Positions 1-7,237 are shown, counted from the stretch's first letter. The stretch is 12,382 bases of DNA from Planctomycetaceae bacterium (GCA_013360535.1 JABWBL010000067.1:1-12382); one strand, 5' to 3'. Made by a program: numbers and translations. The notes: generated from the letters alone by a model not told the origin.

Positions 1-231
1 GGACTCGCCGAGCTCGAGCGCGCGGGCGCGTCGGTGGTCGAGGCGACGGCGCTCGAAGGCAGCTGGTGGGCGAACGAGCTCGTGCGCGCCGGCTTCGCGC
101 CGCGTGGCGACGAGCACCTGCTCAGCGTGATCCTGCATCCACTGTGCGAGCATCCGCTGGTGGAAGCCGCGCGCGACACTTCGCGCTGGTACTTCACCGA
201 CGGCGATCGCGATGACGAAACCGTAGGCTAG
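1..231 (+). CDS. C-terminal part of a probable GNAT-type acyltransferase (partial)
   Basis: The reading frame is open from base 1 and ends at TAG 229-231, so only the last 76 residues are seen and the start lies outside the window. The fragment has an alpha/beta look, with a hydrophobic strand (LLSVILHP) and a terminal WYFTDGDRDDE segment. From memory, the aromatic-then-acidic ending resembles the end of GNAT-fold acyltransferases found in exopolysaccharide loci. No acetyl-CoA-binding motif lies in the visible part, so the family call is tentative. The next gene, a polysaccharide deacetylase, begins 9 bp downstream on the same strand, which suggests co-transcription and a role in glycan modification. 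Only the ORF end itself is certain. Confidence 0.55.
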   Translation, partial: GLAELERAGASVVEATALEGSWWANELVRAGFAPRGDEHLLSVILHPLCEHPLVEAARDTSRWYFTDGDRDDETVG

Positions 232-240
232 ACGCTCCCC

Positions 241-1317
241 ATGAGCCTCAAGCACAAGCTCAAGCTCGCGCTGCGCGAGTCCTACGCGCGGATGTTGTTC
301 CATTCCGGGCTGCATGCGCTCGTGAACAAGCTCATGCCGCGGCGCCTCGTGATCCTCGCCGGGCACTGCGTGAAACCCGAACGTGGCGAGTGGCCCGCGG
401 GCCAGCACCTCTCGCCCGACATGTGGATCGGCGAGGCGCAGCTCGAGCGCATCGTGAGCTGGTTCAAGGCGCGCTACGACGTCGTGTCGATCGGCGATGG
501 CGTCGCGCGCCTCGATGGCAGCGGGCGCAGCCTGCTCGCGCTCTCCTTCGACGACGGTTACCGCGACAACGCACGCGTGCTCGGGCCGCTCGTCGAACGC
601 CAGAAGGTCGGCGCCACCGTGTTCCTCGAGTCGCGTCCGCTCGACGAACGGCGCGTCAACTGGTCGCACAAGTACTTCTGGCTGCTGGCCAAGCTCGGGC
701 CCGAGGCGCTGGTCGAGCGCTACGGCGCGCACTCCGGGCCGACGCACACGTTCCTGACGCTCAACCAGATGATCGCCGAGGGCCGCGGCAACGAGCGCTA
801 CCACCTGAAGCGCATCCTCAAGTACGAGGCGCCGCCCGACGAGCGCGACCGCGCGCTCGACCTCGCCTTCACCGAGGCAGGCGGTGACGAGCGCAAGCTG
901 TGCGACGAGCTCTACATGGACTGGAACGAGGCGCGCGAGCTCAGCGTTCGCGGCGTCGAGCTCGGCGGACACACCGTCACCCACGCGATCCTCTCGAAGA
1001 TTCCGCCCGACGTGCAGCGCCGCGAGATCACGGACGGCGCGCGCAGCCTCGAACGCGGGTTGGGCAAGAAGCCCGTCACCTTCGCCTACCCTTGGGGCCG
1101 CCGCTGGGACTACGACGAGTCGAGCCGTGGCGCCGCGCGCGACGCGGGCTTCACCTGCGCCGTCAACATGCACGCCGGCGTCAATCGGCCCGACACTCCG
1201 CGCTACGACCTGCGCCGCGTCGCGATCGACGGCGAAGCGAAGCTGCACTTGCTCGTCGCGGAGGCCTGCGGCGGCTTCGAGCTGCTCCGCAAGTTCGGCC
1301 TCGACCTCGCCGAATGA
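241..1317 (+). CDS. Polysaccharide deacetylase, NodB/CE4 family
   Basis: This 358-aa protein carries the CE4 metal-dependent deacetylase motifs. Motif 1 is SFDDGYRD at residues 102-109 (base D104, metal ligand D105), motif 2 is GGHTVTH at 242-248 (metal ligands H244 and H248), and motif 3 is FAYPWG at 281-286. The family removes acetyl groups from N-acetylated glycans such as exopolysaccharide, peptidoglycan or chitin-like chains. There is no clear signal peptide; the first 30 residues are basic and amphipathic, so an intracellular or membrane-surface role is possible. A region of about 130 residues separates motifs 1 and 2, longer than in minimal NodB domains. The start is the ATG 9 bp after the upstream stop; no strong ribosome binding site is seen. 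It converges with the minus-strand cluster, with a gap of only 6 bp. The substrate cannot be told. Confidence 0.9.
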   Translation: MSLKHKLKLALRESYARMLFHSGLHALVNKLMPRRLVILAGHCVKPERGEWPAGQHLSPDMWIGEAQLERIVSWFKARYDVVSIGDGVARLDGSGRSLLALSFDDGYRDNARVLGPLVERQKVGATVFLESRPLDERRVNWSHKYFWLLAKLGPEALVERYGAHSGPTHTFLTLNQMIAEGRGNERYHLKRILKYEAPPDERDRALDLAFTEAGGDERKLCDELYMDWNEARELSVRGVELGGHTVTHAILSKIPPDVQRREITDGARSLERGLGKKPVTFAYPWGRRWDYDESSRGAARDAGFTCAVNMHAGVNRPDTPRYDLRRVAIDGEAKLHLLVAEACGGFELLRKFGLDLAE

Positions 1318-1323
1318 GCGCGG

Positions 1324-1571
1324 CTACTTGATCGTGTAGATGAAACCGTCGGTGCCGTCGCCGGGGTTCGAGAGGAACAGGAAGGCGCCGACGGCGAGGG
1401 CGGTGATGACGATCGGGAGCACGATCCAGAGCCAGTTTTCCGCGAGGAAACCGCGCGAGGGAGCGTCCGTCTCGTCTCGACGGCGCCGGCGAGCGAGGCA
1501 CCGCAGGCCGTGCAGTGAGACACGCTCTCGAGCTCGACGGTCGTCTTGCAGGCAGGGCAGGCGCGGGCCAT
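1324..1571 (-). pseudogene. Zinc-ribbon small membrane protein, frame broken by a 5-bp tandem duplication
   Basis: The ATG at 1571-1569 follows a good AGGAG ribosome binding site 7-8 bases upstream. The first 30 or so residues form a zinc ribbon, CPAC (C5, C8) and CTAC (C20, C23). After about residue 34 the frame loses sense and would run to about 1203, antisense to the deacetylase. On the minus strand the unit GAGAC occurs twice in tandem (plus-strand 1469-1478). Removing one copy gives an 80-aa protein: the zinc ribbon, a linker, one TM helix (about 44-66), and an end GTDGFIYTIK at TAG 1326-1324. This 243-nt corrected gene ends 6 bp from the convergent deacetylase, as expected. The FIYT ending echoes the C-terminus of the upstream SGNH gene 19 bp away. 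The duplication may be a real mutation or an assembly error; a programmed shift is unlikely because no slippery heptamer is seen. Confidence 0.72.
1469..1478. repeat. 5-bp tandem duplication (GTCTC x2) that shifts a reading frame
   Basis: GTCTC at 1469-1473 is followed directly by a second GTCTC at 1474-1478 (GAGAC GAGAC on the coding strand). Deleting one unit restores an uninterrupted frame through a TM helix to a natural stop, so the extra unit explains the break in the zinc-ribbon gene. Confidence 0.75.
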
Positions 1572-1590
1572 GGCGGGTTCTCCTCTGGGC

Positions 1591-3177
1591 TCAGAAGAGA
1601 GTGTAGATGAAAGGCGCGATCAGCGGGGAGCTGGCGGCGACGACGAGCAGGCTGCCGATGGTGAGCAGCACCACGAGCAGCGGCATCAGGTACCAGTGGC
1701 CGCGCAGCGCGAAGCAGCGCAGGAGCTCGACGATCGTGGCGAGGCGCCGGCCGAGCTTCCAGGCGACGAAACCGAGCACGAAGAGCACGAACGCGGCGGC
1801 GACCCAGCCAGACCAGGCGTGGGGGAGCAGCGCGACGAGCGCTCCGCCACCGAGCACGATGGTGAAGACGGCCGCGAGCATCGCGCCGACCTTGAGCGGC
1901 GCGAGCGCCTTGGGCTCGTCGGGATAGGTGCCGACGAAGATCAGACTCAAGACGACCCACAACGCGCCGAACAGGCTCGCGATGAAGGTCCAGTCGCGGC
2001 CACGCGGCTCGGCGGGCGGCGGAGGCGGTGCCTGCGTGCGGGCGGCGAGCTCTGGGCTCAGGATCGCGCGCGCGTCGAGCTCGTCGTGCAGGAAGCTCGC
2101 GAGCGTGCGGTTGCCGTCGGGGTTGAGGTGCCAGTCGACGTCGAAGTACTGCGGGCGCGAGGCCTGCGCGGCGCGCAGCGCGGCGCGCGGGTCGAGCGTC
2201 GGCAGTCCGGTGACTCCTGCGAGGCGCAGGAACAACTCGACGCCCGCGTCGGCGGACCACTGCGCCTGCGGGAGGCCGCCGAGCGCGAGGTCCGCGAACT
2301 TCGGCGCGTAGGCGGGATCGACGGAGCTGTGCGAGGGGAGCGCGAGCACGACGGGCTTCGCGCCGAGGCGCTCGCACTCGCGGCGGAAGGCGAACAGGGC
2401 GCCCGTGGTGCCCTCGAGGCTCGCCTGCAGGAAGTCGGGCTGCTCGCGGAACAGCACCGCGAACTCCTTGAGCACGCGACCGCGTGCGCCGGTGGGCTGC
2501 AGGCTGTGCTCGGCGAAGTGGCGCCGGGCTTCGGCGCTGGGGAAGAAGCCGCCGACGAGCCGCGTGACGGCGAAGCGCTCGGTCCACGAACGCGGGCCCG
2601 GATCGACGAGCGTGTCACTCTCGAGCGTGCCATCGGCGCGGAAGCGCGGCTTGGGCGAGCCACGATCGATGTAGCGCGACTGGCCGTTCCAGTAGAGGTC
2701 GTTCTCGTAGGCGGCGAGGATCACGAGGTCGGGCGCGAGCTGCGCGCCCTCGCGCTGCAGCCACACGATCTCCTGGTCCGTCGACCAGCCCTCGGTGCCG
2801 GCGTTGATGACCTCGATCGCACGGCCTTCGGCCTTCCAGCGGCGCTCGAGCAGGTCGACGAACAGGTCCTCGCGCGCGACCGTGAAGCCCTGCGTGAAGG
2901 AGTCGCCGAGCACGAGCACGCGGAACGTGCCGGCGGGCTTGGTCGCGGCGACTTCGTCGTCGACGAGCCCGAGCGAGTTCGTGCGGATCGTCAGGTCGAA
3001 CTCCGGGCCCTTGCGGTGCACCTCGGCGCTCGCGCGCTTGCGCCAGCCGGTGTGCGCATCGAACTCGAGCAACGAGGCCGGCGGCCCCTTGCCGATCACG
3101 CGCAGGCCGAGCTCGAGCACGACCAGCGCCATCACTACGCTGACGAGCACCGACAGGAAGACGTTGAGGGCGCGCAT
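1591..3177 (-). CDS. Membrane-anchored SGNH/GDSL hydrolase fused to a multi-TM, DUF5989-like tail
   Basis: This is a 528-aa protein. Residues 5-27 form a TM anchor or uncleaved signal. An SGNH-hydrolase domain spans about 85-370, with block I GDSFTQG (S93 nucleophile), block II around N125-A-G127, block III YEND (N159), and the block V pair in DVDWHLNPDGNR (D348, H350). A proline-rich linker (383-390) leads to four predicted TM helices, about 397-417, 428-450, 455-473 and 497-517. The protein ends SPLIAPFIYTLF. From memory, the last 50 residues resemble DUF5989, usually a separate small protein near carbamoyltransferases, so this looks like a fusion. SGNH enzymes transfer or remove acyl groups on glycans; the catalytic domain should face the periplasm. 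The ATG lies 2 bp after the carbamoyltransferase stop, implying translational coupling. The substrate is unknown. Confidence 0.85.
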   Translation of the reverse strand: MRALNVFLSVLVSVVMALVVLELGLRVIGKGPPASLLEFDAHTGWRKRASAEVHRKGPEFDLTIRTNSLGLVDDEVAATKPAGTFRVLVLGDSFTQGFTVAREDLFVDLLERRWKAEGRAIEVINAGTEGWSTDQEIVWLQREGAQLAPDLVILAAYENDLYWNGQSRYIDRGSPKPRFRADGTLESDTLVDPGPRSWTERFAVTRLVGGFFPSAEARRHFAEHSLQPTGARGRVLKEFAVLFREQPDFLQASLEGTTGALFAFRRECERLGAKPVVLALPSHSSVDPAYAPKFADLALGGLPQAQWSADAGVELFLRLAGVTGLPTLDPRAALRAAQASRPQYFDVDWHLNPDGNRTLASFLHDELDARAILSPELAARTQAPPPPPAEPRGRDWTFIASLFGALWVVLSLIFVGTYPDEPKALAPLKVGAMLAAVFTIVLGGGALVALLPHAWSGWVAAAFVLFVLGFVAWKLGRRLATIVELLRCFALRGHWYLMPLLVVLLTIGSLLVVAASSPLIAPFIYTLF

Positions 3178-3179
3178 GA

Positions 3180-4970
3180 CTAGCTCACCATCTCCGTCAC
3201 GCTGTCGCCCTCGTGGCGCAGCACGAAACGCGTCTCGGCGATCTTCTTCTTGGCCTCCTTGGAGACCACGAAGTTGCCGAGGAACAGGTAGTCCATGCCC
3301 GACAGGCTGAACGTGTTGAAGGCGTGGCTGGGATCCTCGACGATCGGCTCGCCCTTCAGGTTGAAGCTGGTGTTCATGATCACCGGCACGCCGGTGAGCT
3401 CGCCGAAGCGCTTGATGATCGCGTGGTAGGCGGGAGAGACGTCCGCGAACACAGTCTGCAGGCGGCCCGAGCCGTCCTCGTGCGTGATGCCGGGAAGCAC
3501 GCTGCGCTTTTCGGGGCGCACCGGCGCGACGTAGAGCATGAAGCGCGCGGGATAGTGGCGCGCCGCGTCGTCGACGTCGAAGAAGTCGCTCGCGGCCTCG
3601 ACCGTCACGCTGGGCGCGAACGGGCGGAAAGCCTCGCGGAACTTGATCGTGGCGTTGAGCTTGTCCTTCATCTCCGCCTTGCGCGGGTCGGCGATGATCG
3701 AGCGTGCGCCGAGCGCGCGCGGGCCCCACTCGAAACGCCCGCGGAACCAGCCGCAAACCGCGCCGTCGACGAGCTTGCGCGCGACGAAGTCGAAGAACTG
3801 CGAGTCGTCCGCGATGTGCTGGTAGGGGATGTCGTACTTGCGGAGGAAGGCCTCGATCTCGGCGTCGGAGTAGCTCGAGCCGAGGTAGGGGCTCGTCAAC
3901 ACCGGTCCACGCGGCTGCTTGAGCAGGTGGTTGTAGGCCCAGTAGGCCGCACCGACCGCGCCACCGTCGTCACCGGGCGCCGGATGCACGTAGATGTCGT
4001 CGAACGGGCCTTCGCGCAGCAGCTTGTAGTTCGCGACCGAGTTGAGCGCGACGCCGCCCGCGAGGCACAGGTTGCGCGAGCCGGTGAGCTCGTGCGCGTG
4101 CGTCACCATCTTCAGCAGCACCTGCTCGGTGACGACCTGGATCGAGGCCGCCATGTCGCAGTAGTAGGGATCGAGCGACTTGTCGCCGTCCTTCGGGTCG
4201 CGCGGCGGCTTGCCGAAATGCTCGCCAAACGCCTGCGCGAGCGTGTTGTCGCGCGAGAAGTGGTAGGCGAAGAAGCGCATGTCGTGCCACAGCGAGCCGT
4301 CGTCGGCGACGTGGATCAGCTTGTAGATCTCGTCGACGAAACGCGGCTTGCCGTAGGGATGCATGCCCATCAGCTTGTACTCGCCTTCGTTGATCTCGAA
4401 ACCGCAGTAGGCGGTGAAGGCCGAGTACAGGAGGCCGAGCGAGTGCGGGAAACGCAGCTCCTTCTTGATCGTGATCTGGTTCTCGACGCCGTGGCCGAGC
4501 GTAGCCGTGCTCCATTCGCCGGCGCCGTCGACCGTCAGGATCGCGCTGTCCTTGAAGTGCGACGTGAAGAAGCTCGACGCCGCATGCGACATGTGGTGGT
4601 CGGCGAACAGGAACTTCGAGGCCGGGATGTCGAGCTGCTTCTGCATCATCGACTTGATCCACAGCTTGTCCGACACCCAGCGCTGCATCGACTCGCGGAA
4701 GACCGCCGCCGAGTGCGGGAAGGTCGCCATGGCCGACAGCAGCATGCGCTCGAGCTTGACGAAGGGCTTCTCGTAGAAGACGACGAAGTCGACGTCGTCG
4801 AGCGTGATGCGGCCCTGCTTCAGGCAGAACTCGATCGCGAGCCCGGGGAAGCCGGAGTCGTGCTTGCGGCGGCTGAAGCGCTCTTCCTCGGCGGCGGCGA
4901 CGAGCACGCCATCCTGCACGAGGGCCGCCGACGAGTCGTGGTAGTAGAACGAGAGGCCGAGGACGTTCAT
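3180..4970 (-). CDS. O-carbamoyltransferase, NodU/CmcH/TobZ family
   Basis: This is a 596-aa protein, close to the usual family length. The N-terminal Kae1/ASKHA-like domain (about 1-350) opens with LGLSFYYHDSSAALV and AEEERFSRRKHD. It carries the metal-site motif HHMSH (H125, H126, H129), the nucleotide-binding segment ILTVDGAGEWSTA (144-156), and AGGVALN (304-310). The C-terminal YrdC-like domain (about 395-596) has RFEWGPRALGARSI (412-425), FREAFRPFAPSV and NTSFNLKGEPIV (533-544). In TobZ this fold makes carbamoyl-adenylate from carbamoyl phosphate and ATP and moves the carbamoyl group to a hydroxyl on a sugar or polyketide. The start is the ATG at 4970-4968; reading further upstream would run into the neighbouring gene in the wrong frame. 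It lies 4 bp after the small membrane protein gene and 2 bp before the SGNH gene. The acceptor cannot be told from sequence; a cell-surface glycan or lipid is the likely choice given its neighbours. Confidence 0.93.
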   Translation of the reverse strand: MNVLGLSFYYHDSSAALVQDGVLVAAAEEERFSRRKHDSGFPGLAIEFCLKQGRITLDDVDFVVFYEKPFVKLERMLLSAMATFPHSAAVFRESMQRWVSDKLWIKSMMQKQLDIPASKFLFADHHMSHAASSFFTSHFKDSAILTVDGAGEWSTATLGHGVENQITIKKELRFPHSLGLLYSAFTAYCGFEINEGEYKLMGMHPYGKPRFVDEIYKLIHVADDGSLWHDMRFFAYHFSRDNTLAQAFGEHFGKPPRDPKDGDKSLDPYYCDMAASIQVVTEQVLLKMVTHAHELTGSRNLCLAGGVALNSVANYKLLREGPFDDIYVHPAPGDDGGAVGAAYWAYNHLLKQPRGPVLTSPYLGSSYSDAEIEAFLRKYDIPYQHIADDSQFFDFVARKLVDGAVCGWFRGRFEWGPRALGARSIIADPRKAEMKDKLNATIKFREAFRPFAPSVTVEAASDFFDVDDAARHYPARFMLYVAPVRPEKRSVLPGITHEDGSGRLQTVFADVSPAYHAIIKRFGELTGVPVIMNTSFNLKGEPIVEDPSHAFNTFSLSGMDYLFLGNFVVSKEAKKKIAETRFVLRHEGDSVTEMVS

Positions 4971-4974
4971 CGCG

Positions 4975-5181
4975 CTAGCCCTGGCGCCGCGCGGCGGCGA
5001 CGGTCTCGTTCTCGCGCTTCCACTCGACCCAGTTCGACTTGCGCCGGCGCAGGTGCAACGGGTCGGCGACCAGCCGGTAGACCAGCGCAAACGGCCCGAG
5101 CAGTCCGAAGTACAGCACGGTCAGCAGCACGCGCGAGAGCATGCTGCCGAAGCGTTCGGAGAAGTGGAGCAGGGCCTTCAC
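4975..5181 (-). CDS. Small membrane protein linked to the carbamoyltransferase
   Basis: This is a 68-aa protein with one hydrophobic helix (about residues 17-38, SRVLLTVLYFGLLGPFALVY) followed by a basic stretch (HLRRRKSNW) and a charged tail. It should sit in the inner membrane with most of the C-terminal part in the cytoplasm. From memory, short proteins with an SRVLLT-LYF helix are often encoded next to NodU-type carbamoyltransferases, SxtJ-like and DUF5989 proteins; I cannot name the family with certainty. The start used is GTG at 5181-5179. An internal ATG (5142-5140, residue 14) is possible; neither has a strong ribosome binding site. The stop lies 4 bp before the carbamoyltransferase ATG, so it heads the cluster. 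It may tether or scaffold the carbamoyltransferase at the membrane (inference). Confidence 0.75.
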   Translation of the reverse strand: MKALLHFSERFGSMLSRVLLTVLYFGLLGPFALVYRLVADPLHLRRRKSNWVEWKRENETVAAARRQG

Positions 5182-5206
5182 GGGTCGCGGGGGCTCGCGG
5201 CGAGGT

Positions 5207-5302
5207 CGTCGGGACTTGGGGTGGGTTCTGGAGTCACCCCGACGCGCGAGGCGAGTGCCTTGGGGCGACCCTGCGGGCCGCCCTGTCGGGGGAAGGAGTA
5301 TA
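5207..5302 (-). promoter_or_regulatory. Candidate promoter -10 and leader hairpin for the carbamoyltransferase cluster
   Basis: In this 230-bp GC-rich gap one AT-rich hexamer stands out on the minus strand, TATACT (5302-5297), one base off the sigma70 -10 consensus. No good -35 lies 16-18 bp upstream, so the call is weak. Between it and the first gene lies an inverted repeat, CGTCGGG at 5207-5213 with CCCGACG at 5238-5244. It overlaps an alternative pair, GGGGTG 5218-5223 with CACCCC 5235-5240, which could form a leader-RNA hairpin. Nothing else coding is seen between 5182 and 5413. Confidence 0.3.
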
Positions 5303-5413
5303 TCGGTCGAGCCGAGCCACCGCGCGCACCGCGGCAGCGCGCAACCTCTTCCACAACGCCTCCGATGCGCCCACGCCGGAGCGCGGACGGAAATTCCTGC
5401 CGAGAATCCCGCT

Positions 5414-6772
5414 TCAGCGCAGCGTGAGCGAGCCCTTGTAGAGCTCCGTGCCCAGGTCGATGCGCCCGTTCTGGTTGTCGTCGCGCAGGATGTCGACGTC
5501 GAGCGCGGTGCCGGGCGGCAGCTTGGCGAGCAGGCGCGCGAACTCGGCCCCGTCGCGCACCGCGAAGATCACGTTGTGATCGGGCAAGCGCAGCGAGTCG
5601 ATGATGTCGTGCGGCTGCAGGCCCAAGTCGTGCGCGGGACCGGTCGTGTCGACGCTCGAAACGCAGATCGAGGCCTGATTCCCGACGGCGCAACGGTCGA
5701 CGGTCATGCCCGTGCGCTCGAACACGGCGCCGTCGACTCGGCTCCAGCCCTTGAGCTCGTACTCGCGCTCGCCCTCCGCCGCCTGCACCTTGAAGCGCAC
5801 GGGCTTGTTCGGGGTGAGCTGCAGGCGCGCGAGGCGGTACTCCTCGCGGCTGGAGACCGCGGTGCCGTCGATCGCGAGCAGGCGATAGCCCGTCTCCATC
5901 CCCGCGAGCGCGGCGGGACTGCCCGGAACGATGCGGTTGATGCACAGCGTGCCCGCGTCGTCGACGTCGAAGCCGTACCACGAGCGCGAGGACTCCGGCG
6001 CCAGCAGCTGGTCGCGCAGCACTTCCTCGACACGGTCGACGGGGATCGCGAAGCCCATGTTCTCGGCCGCCTCGTTGACAGCCGTGTTGATGCCGATCAT
6101 CTCGCCCAGGATGTTGAGCAGCGGACCGCCGGAGTTGCCATGGTTGATCGCCGCGTCGGTCTGGATCAGGTCGCCCAACCGCAGCGTGACGTCCGTGCCG
6201 GCGCGCACGACGATCTCGCGGCCCAGCCCGGAGACGATGCCGCGGCTGACGGTCAGGCGCTGGCCGAGCGGGTTGCCGATCGCGATCACGTCCTCGCCGA
6301 GCATCAGGTCGCTCGACGTGCCCATGCGCACGGTGGTGAGCGCGAGCTCGCTGTCGACCTTGAGCAGCGCGAGGTCCTGGTCGCGCGAGGTCGAGAGCAG
6401 CTTCGCCGGGAAGCGGCGCGAGACCGTGACCCCCTTGGCGTCGATCTCCGTCGAGCCCGGCACGGTCGTGTCGAACTGCACCGTGATGGTCGAACGCGGG
6501 TCCTCGCCGACGACGTGCGCGTTGGTGACGATGTAGCCGCCGGCGTGCACGACGACTCCGGATCCGGAGCTCGTGTCCTCGCCGATCACGCGCCGCCCGA
6601 CGATGTCGAAGCCCTTGAACACCGAGCGCGTCGACTCGATGTAGACGACGGCCGGTCGCACGTCGCGCGCGACGATCGCGGTCGGCGTCAAGCGTCGGTC
6701 GTAGGCCGAGAGTTCCTGCGCTTGCGGGGCGGCGACGGGGGAGCAGGACAGGGCGAGGAGCAGGCTCAGCAT
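5414..6772 (-). CDS. HtrA/DegP-like trypsin-type serine protease with two PDZ-like regions
   Basis: This is a 452-aa S1C-type serine protease. The triad is H86 (VTNAHVV), D133 (DQDLALL) and S214 (HGNSGGPL), all in family context; NMGFAIPVDRV (238-248) closes the protease fold. Two PDZ-like segments follow, about 255-345 (IVPGSPAALAGM) and 350-435 (TTGPAHDLGLQPHDII). The family degrades or refolds misfolded envelope proteins. The N-terminus is a short signal sequence; the cysteine at residue 10 sits in LALSC, not a standard lipobox, so lipidation is doubtful. The last 25 residues contain DDNQNGRIDLG, which fits a calcium-loop pattern. The ATG has a GGAG 5 bases upstream. It is a single gene, downstream of the tRNA on the same strand and separated by about 230 bp from the next cluster. 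Confidence 0.93.
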   Translation of the reverse strand: MLSLLLALSCSPVAAPQAQELSAYDRRLTPTAIVARDVRPAVVYIESTRSVFKGFDIVGRRVIGEDTSSGSGVVVHAGGYIVTNAHVVGEDPRSTITVQFDTTVPGSTEIDAKGVTVSRRFPAKLLSTSRDQDLALLKVDSELALTTVRMGTSSDLMLGEDVIAIGNPLGQRLTVSRGIVSGLGREIVVRAGTDVTLRLGDLIQTDAAINHGNSGGPLLNILGEMIGINTAVNEAAENMGFAIPVDRVEEVLRDQLLAPESSRSWYGFDVDDAGTLCINRIVPGSPAALAGMETGYRLLAIDGTAVSSREEYRLARLQLTPNKPVRFKVQAAEGEREYELKGWSRVDGAVFERTGMTVDRCAVGNQASICVSSVDTTGPAHDLGLQPHDIIDSLRLPDHNVIFAVRDGAEFARLLAKLPPGTALDVDILRDDNQNGRIDLGTELYKGSLTLR

Positions 6773-6928
6773 GGAATCTCCGGGGGATTCGCGGGCTCCA
6801 AGACGGTACGGAGCGAGCGGGGCAGGTGTGAGCGCGGCGTCGCGCGGGCTGGTGTTGCCGGAGCCACGCTCGACGGCAAGGTCACTGCCTCTCGGATGTC
6901 AGCCACCCCAAGGATGGGGGCCAAGACG

Positions 6929-6948
6929 CGCAGCCCGGACCGGGCGCG
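6929..6948 (-). terminator. Weak hairpin after tRNA-Val
   Basis: Twelve bases past the tRNA 3' end on the minus strand lies a GC-rich hairpin: stem CGC/GCG plus GCCC/GGGC with a one-base bulge and a 5-base loop. There is no proper U-tract, so termination is only a suggestion. The rest of the gap to the protease start (6773-6928) shows no gene and no clear promoter. Confidence 0.3.
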
Positions 6949-6960
6949 GAGAGGGGAGTT

Positions 6961-7037
6961 TGGTGGACCCAACAGGACTCGAACCTGTGACCCCTACCAT
7001 GTCAAGGTAGTGCTCTAGCCAACTGAGCTATGGGTCC
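6961..7037 (-). tRNA. tRNA-Val (anticodon GAC)
   Basis: The minus strand folds as a standard cloverleaf: acceptor GGACCCA with TGGGTCC, D stem GCTC/GAGC, anticodon stem CTACC/GGTAG around loop TTGACAT, and T arm ACAGG TTCGAGT CCTGT. The anticodon GAC (plus-strand 7003-7001) reads valine codons GUC and GUU. The discriminator is A and the CCA end is encoded (6963-6961). The total is 77 nt. No flanking copy of the 3' end that would mark an integrated element was noticed. Confidence 0.97.
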
Positions 7038-7074
7038 ACGCCCGGAACGCCCGAGGGGCGACCGAAGGGCGGGG

Positions 7075-7103
7075 AGTGTAGGGGCTGCGAGGGGCGCTGG
7101 CAA
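7075..7103 (-). promoter_or_regulatory. Sigma70-type promoter for tRNA-Val
   Basis: On the minus strand, TTGCCA (7103-7098) and TACACT (7080-7075) are separated by exactly 17 bp. The -10 ends 37 bp before the mature tRNA 5' end. Both hexamers are close to consensus in a region otherwise near-pure G+C. Confidence 0.6.
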
Positions 7104-7237
7104 GAGGCTCTTCACCGATGGGATCGTCCGAGCGCGACGCTAGACTGCTCGGCCCCAATGACGCGCCCAAGGCGCTCGCGCGGCACACCCGCCGCAGCGA
7201 ACGCCCTCCGCCCGAAAGCCCCAGAAGGTCAAAGCCC

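Noticed and set aside
1546..3183. Long plus-strand open frame opposite the SGNH hydrolase
   Set aside because: It is rich in Arg, Glu and Ala in the manner of antisense frames in high-GC DNA, has no family motif, and lies wholly opposite a gene with a full set of SGNH motifs.
3213..5441. 742-codon plus-strand open frame opposite the carbamoyltransferase
   Set aside because: Its composition is that of a complement shadow, and the minus-strand frame carries the conserved carbamoyltransferase motifs along its whole length.
6766..6972. Small minus-strand open frame between the tRNA and the protease
   Set aside because: It overlaps the tRNA 3' end, lacks a ribosome binding site and has no hydrophobic or motif structure.
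5141..7018. 625-codon plus-strand open frame over the protease
   Set aside because: It has a repetitive Asp/Arg/Val/Ala pattern typical of a shadow and runs into the tRNA gene; the opposite strand encodes a complete HtrA-type protease.
7111..7146. Promoter for ald (TTCACC and TAGACT)
   Set aside because: The spacing between the two hexamers is 24 bp, too long for a sigma70 promoter, and no better -35 lies in place.
6961..7237. tRNA-Val as an attachment site for an integrated element
   Set aside because: No integrase gene and no second copy of the tRNA 3' end was seen in the window.
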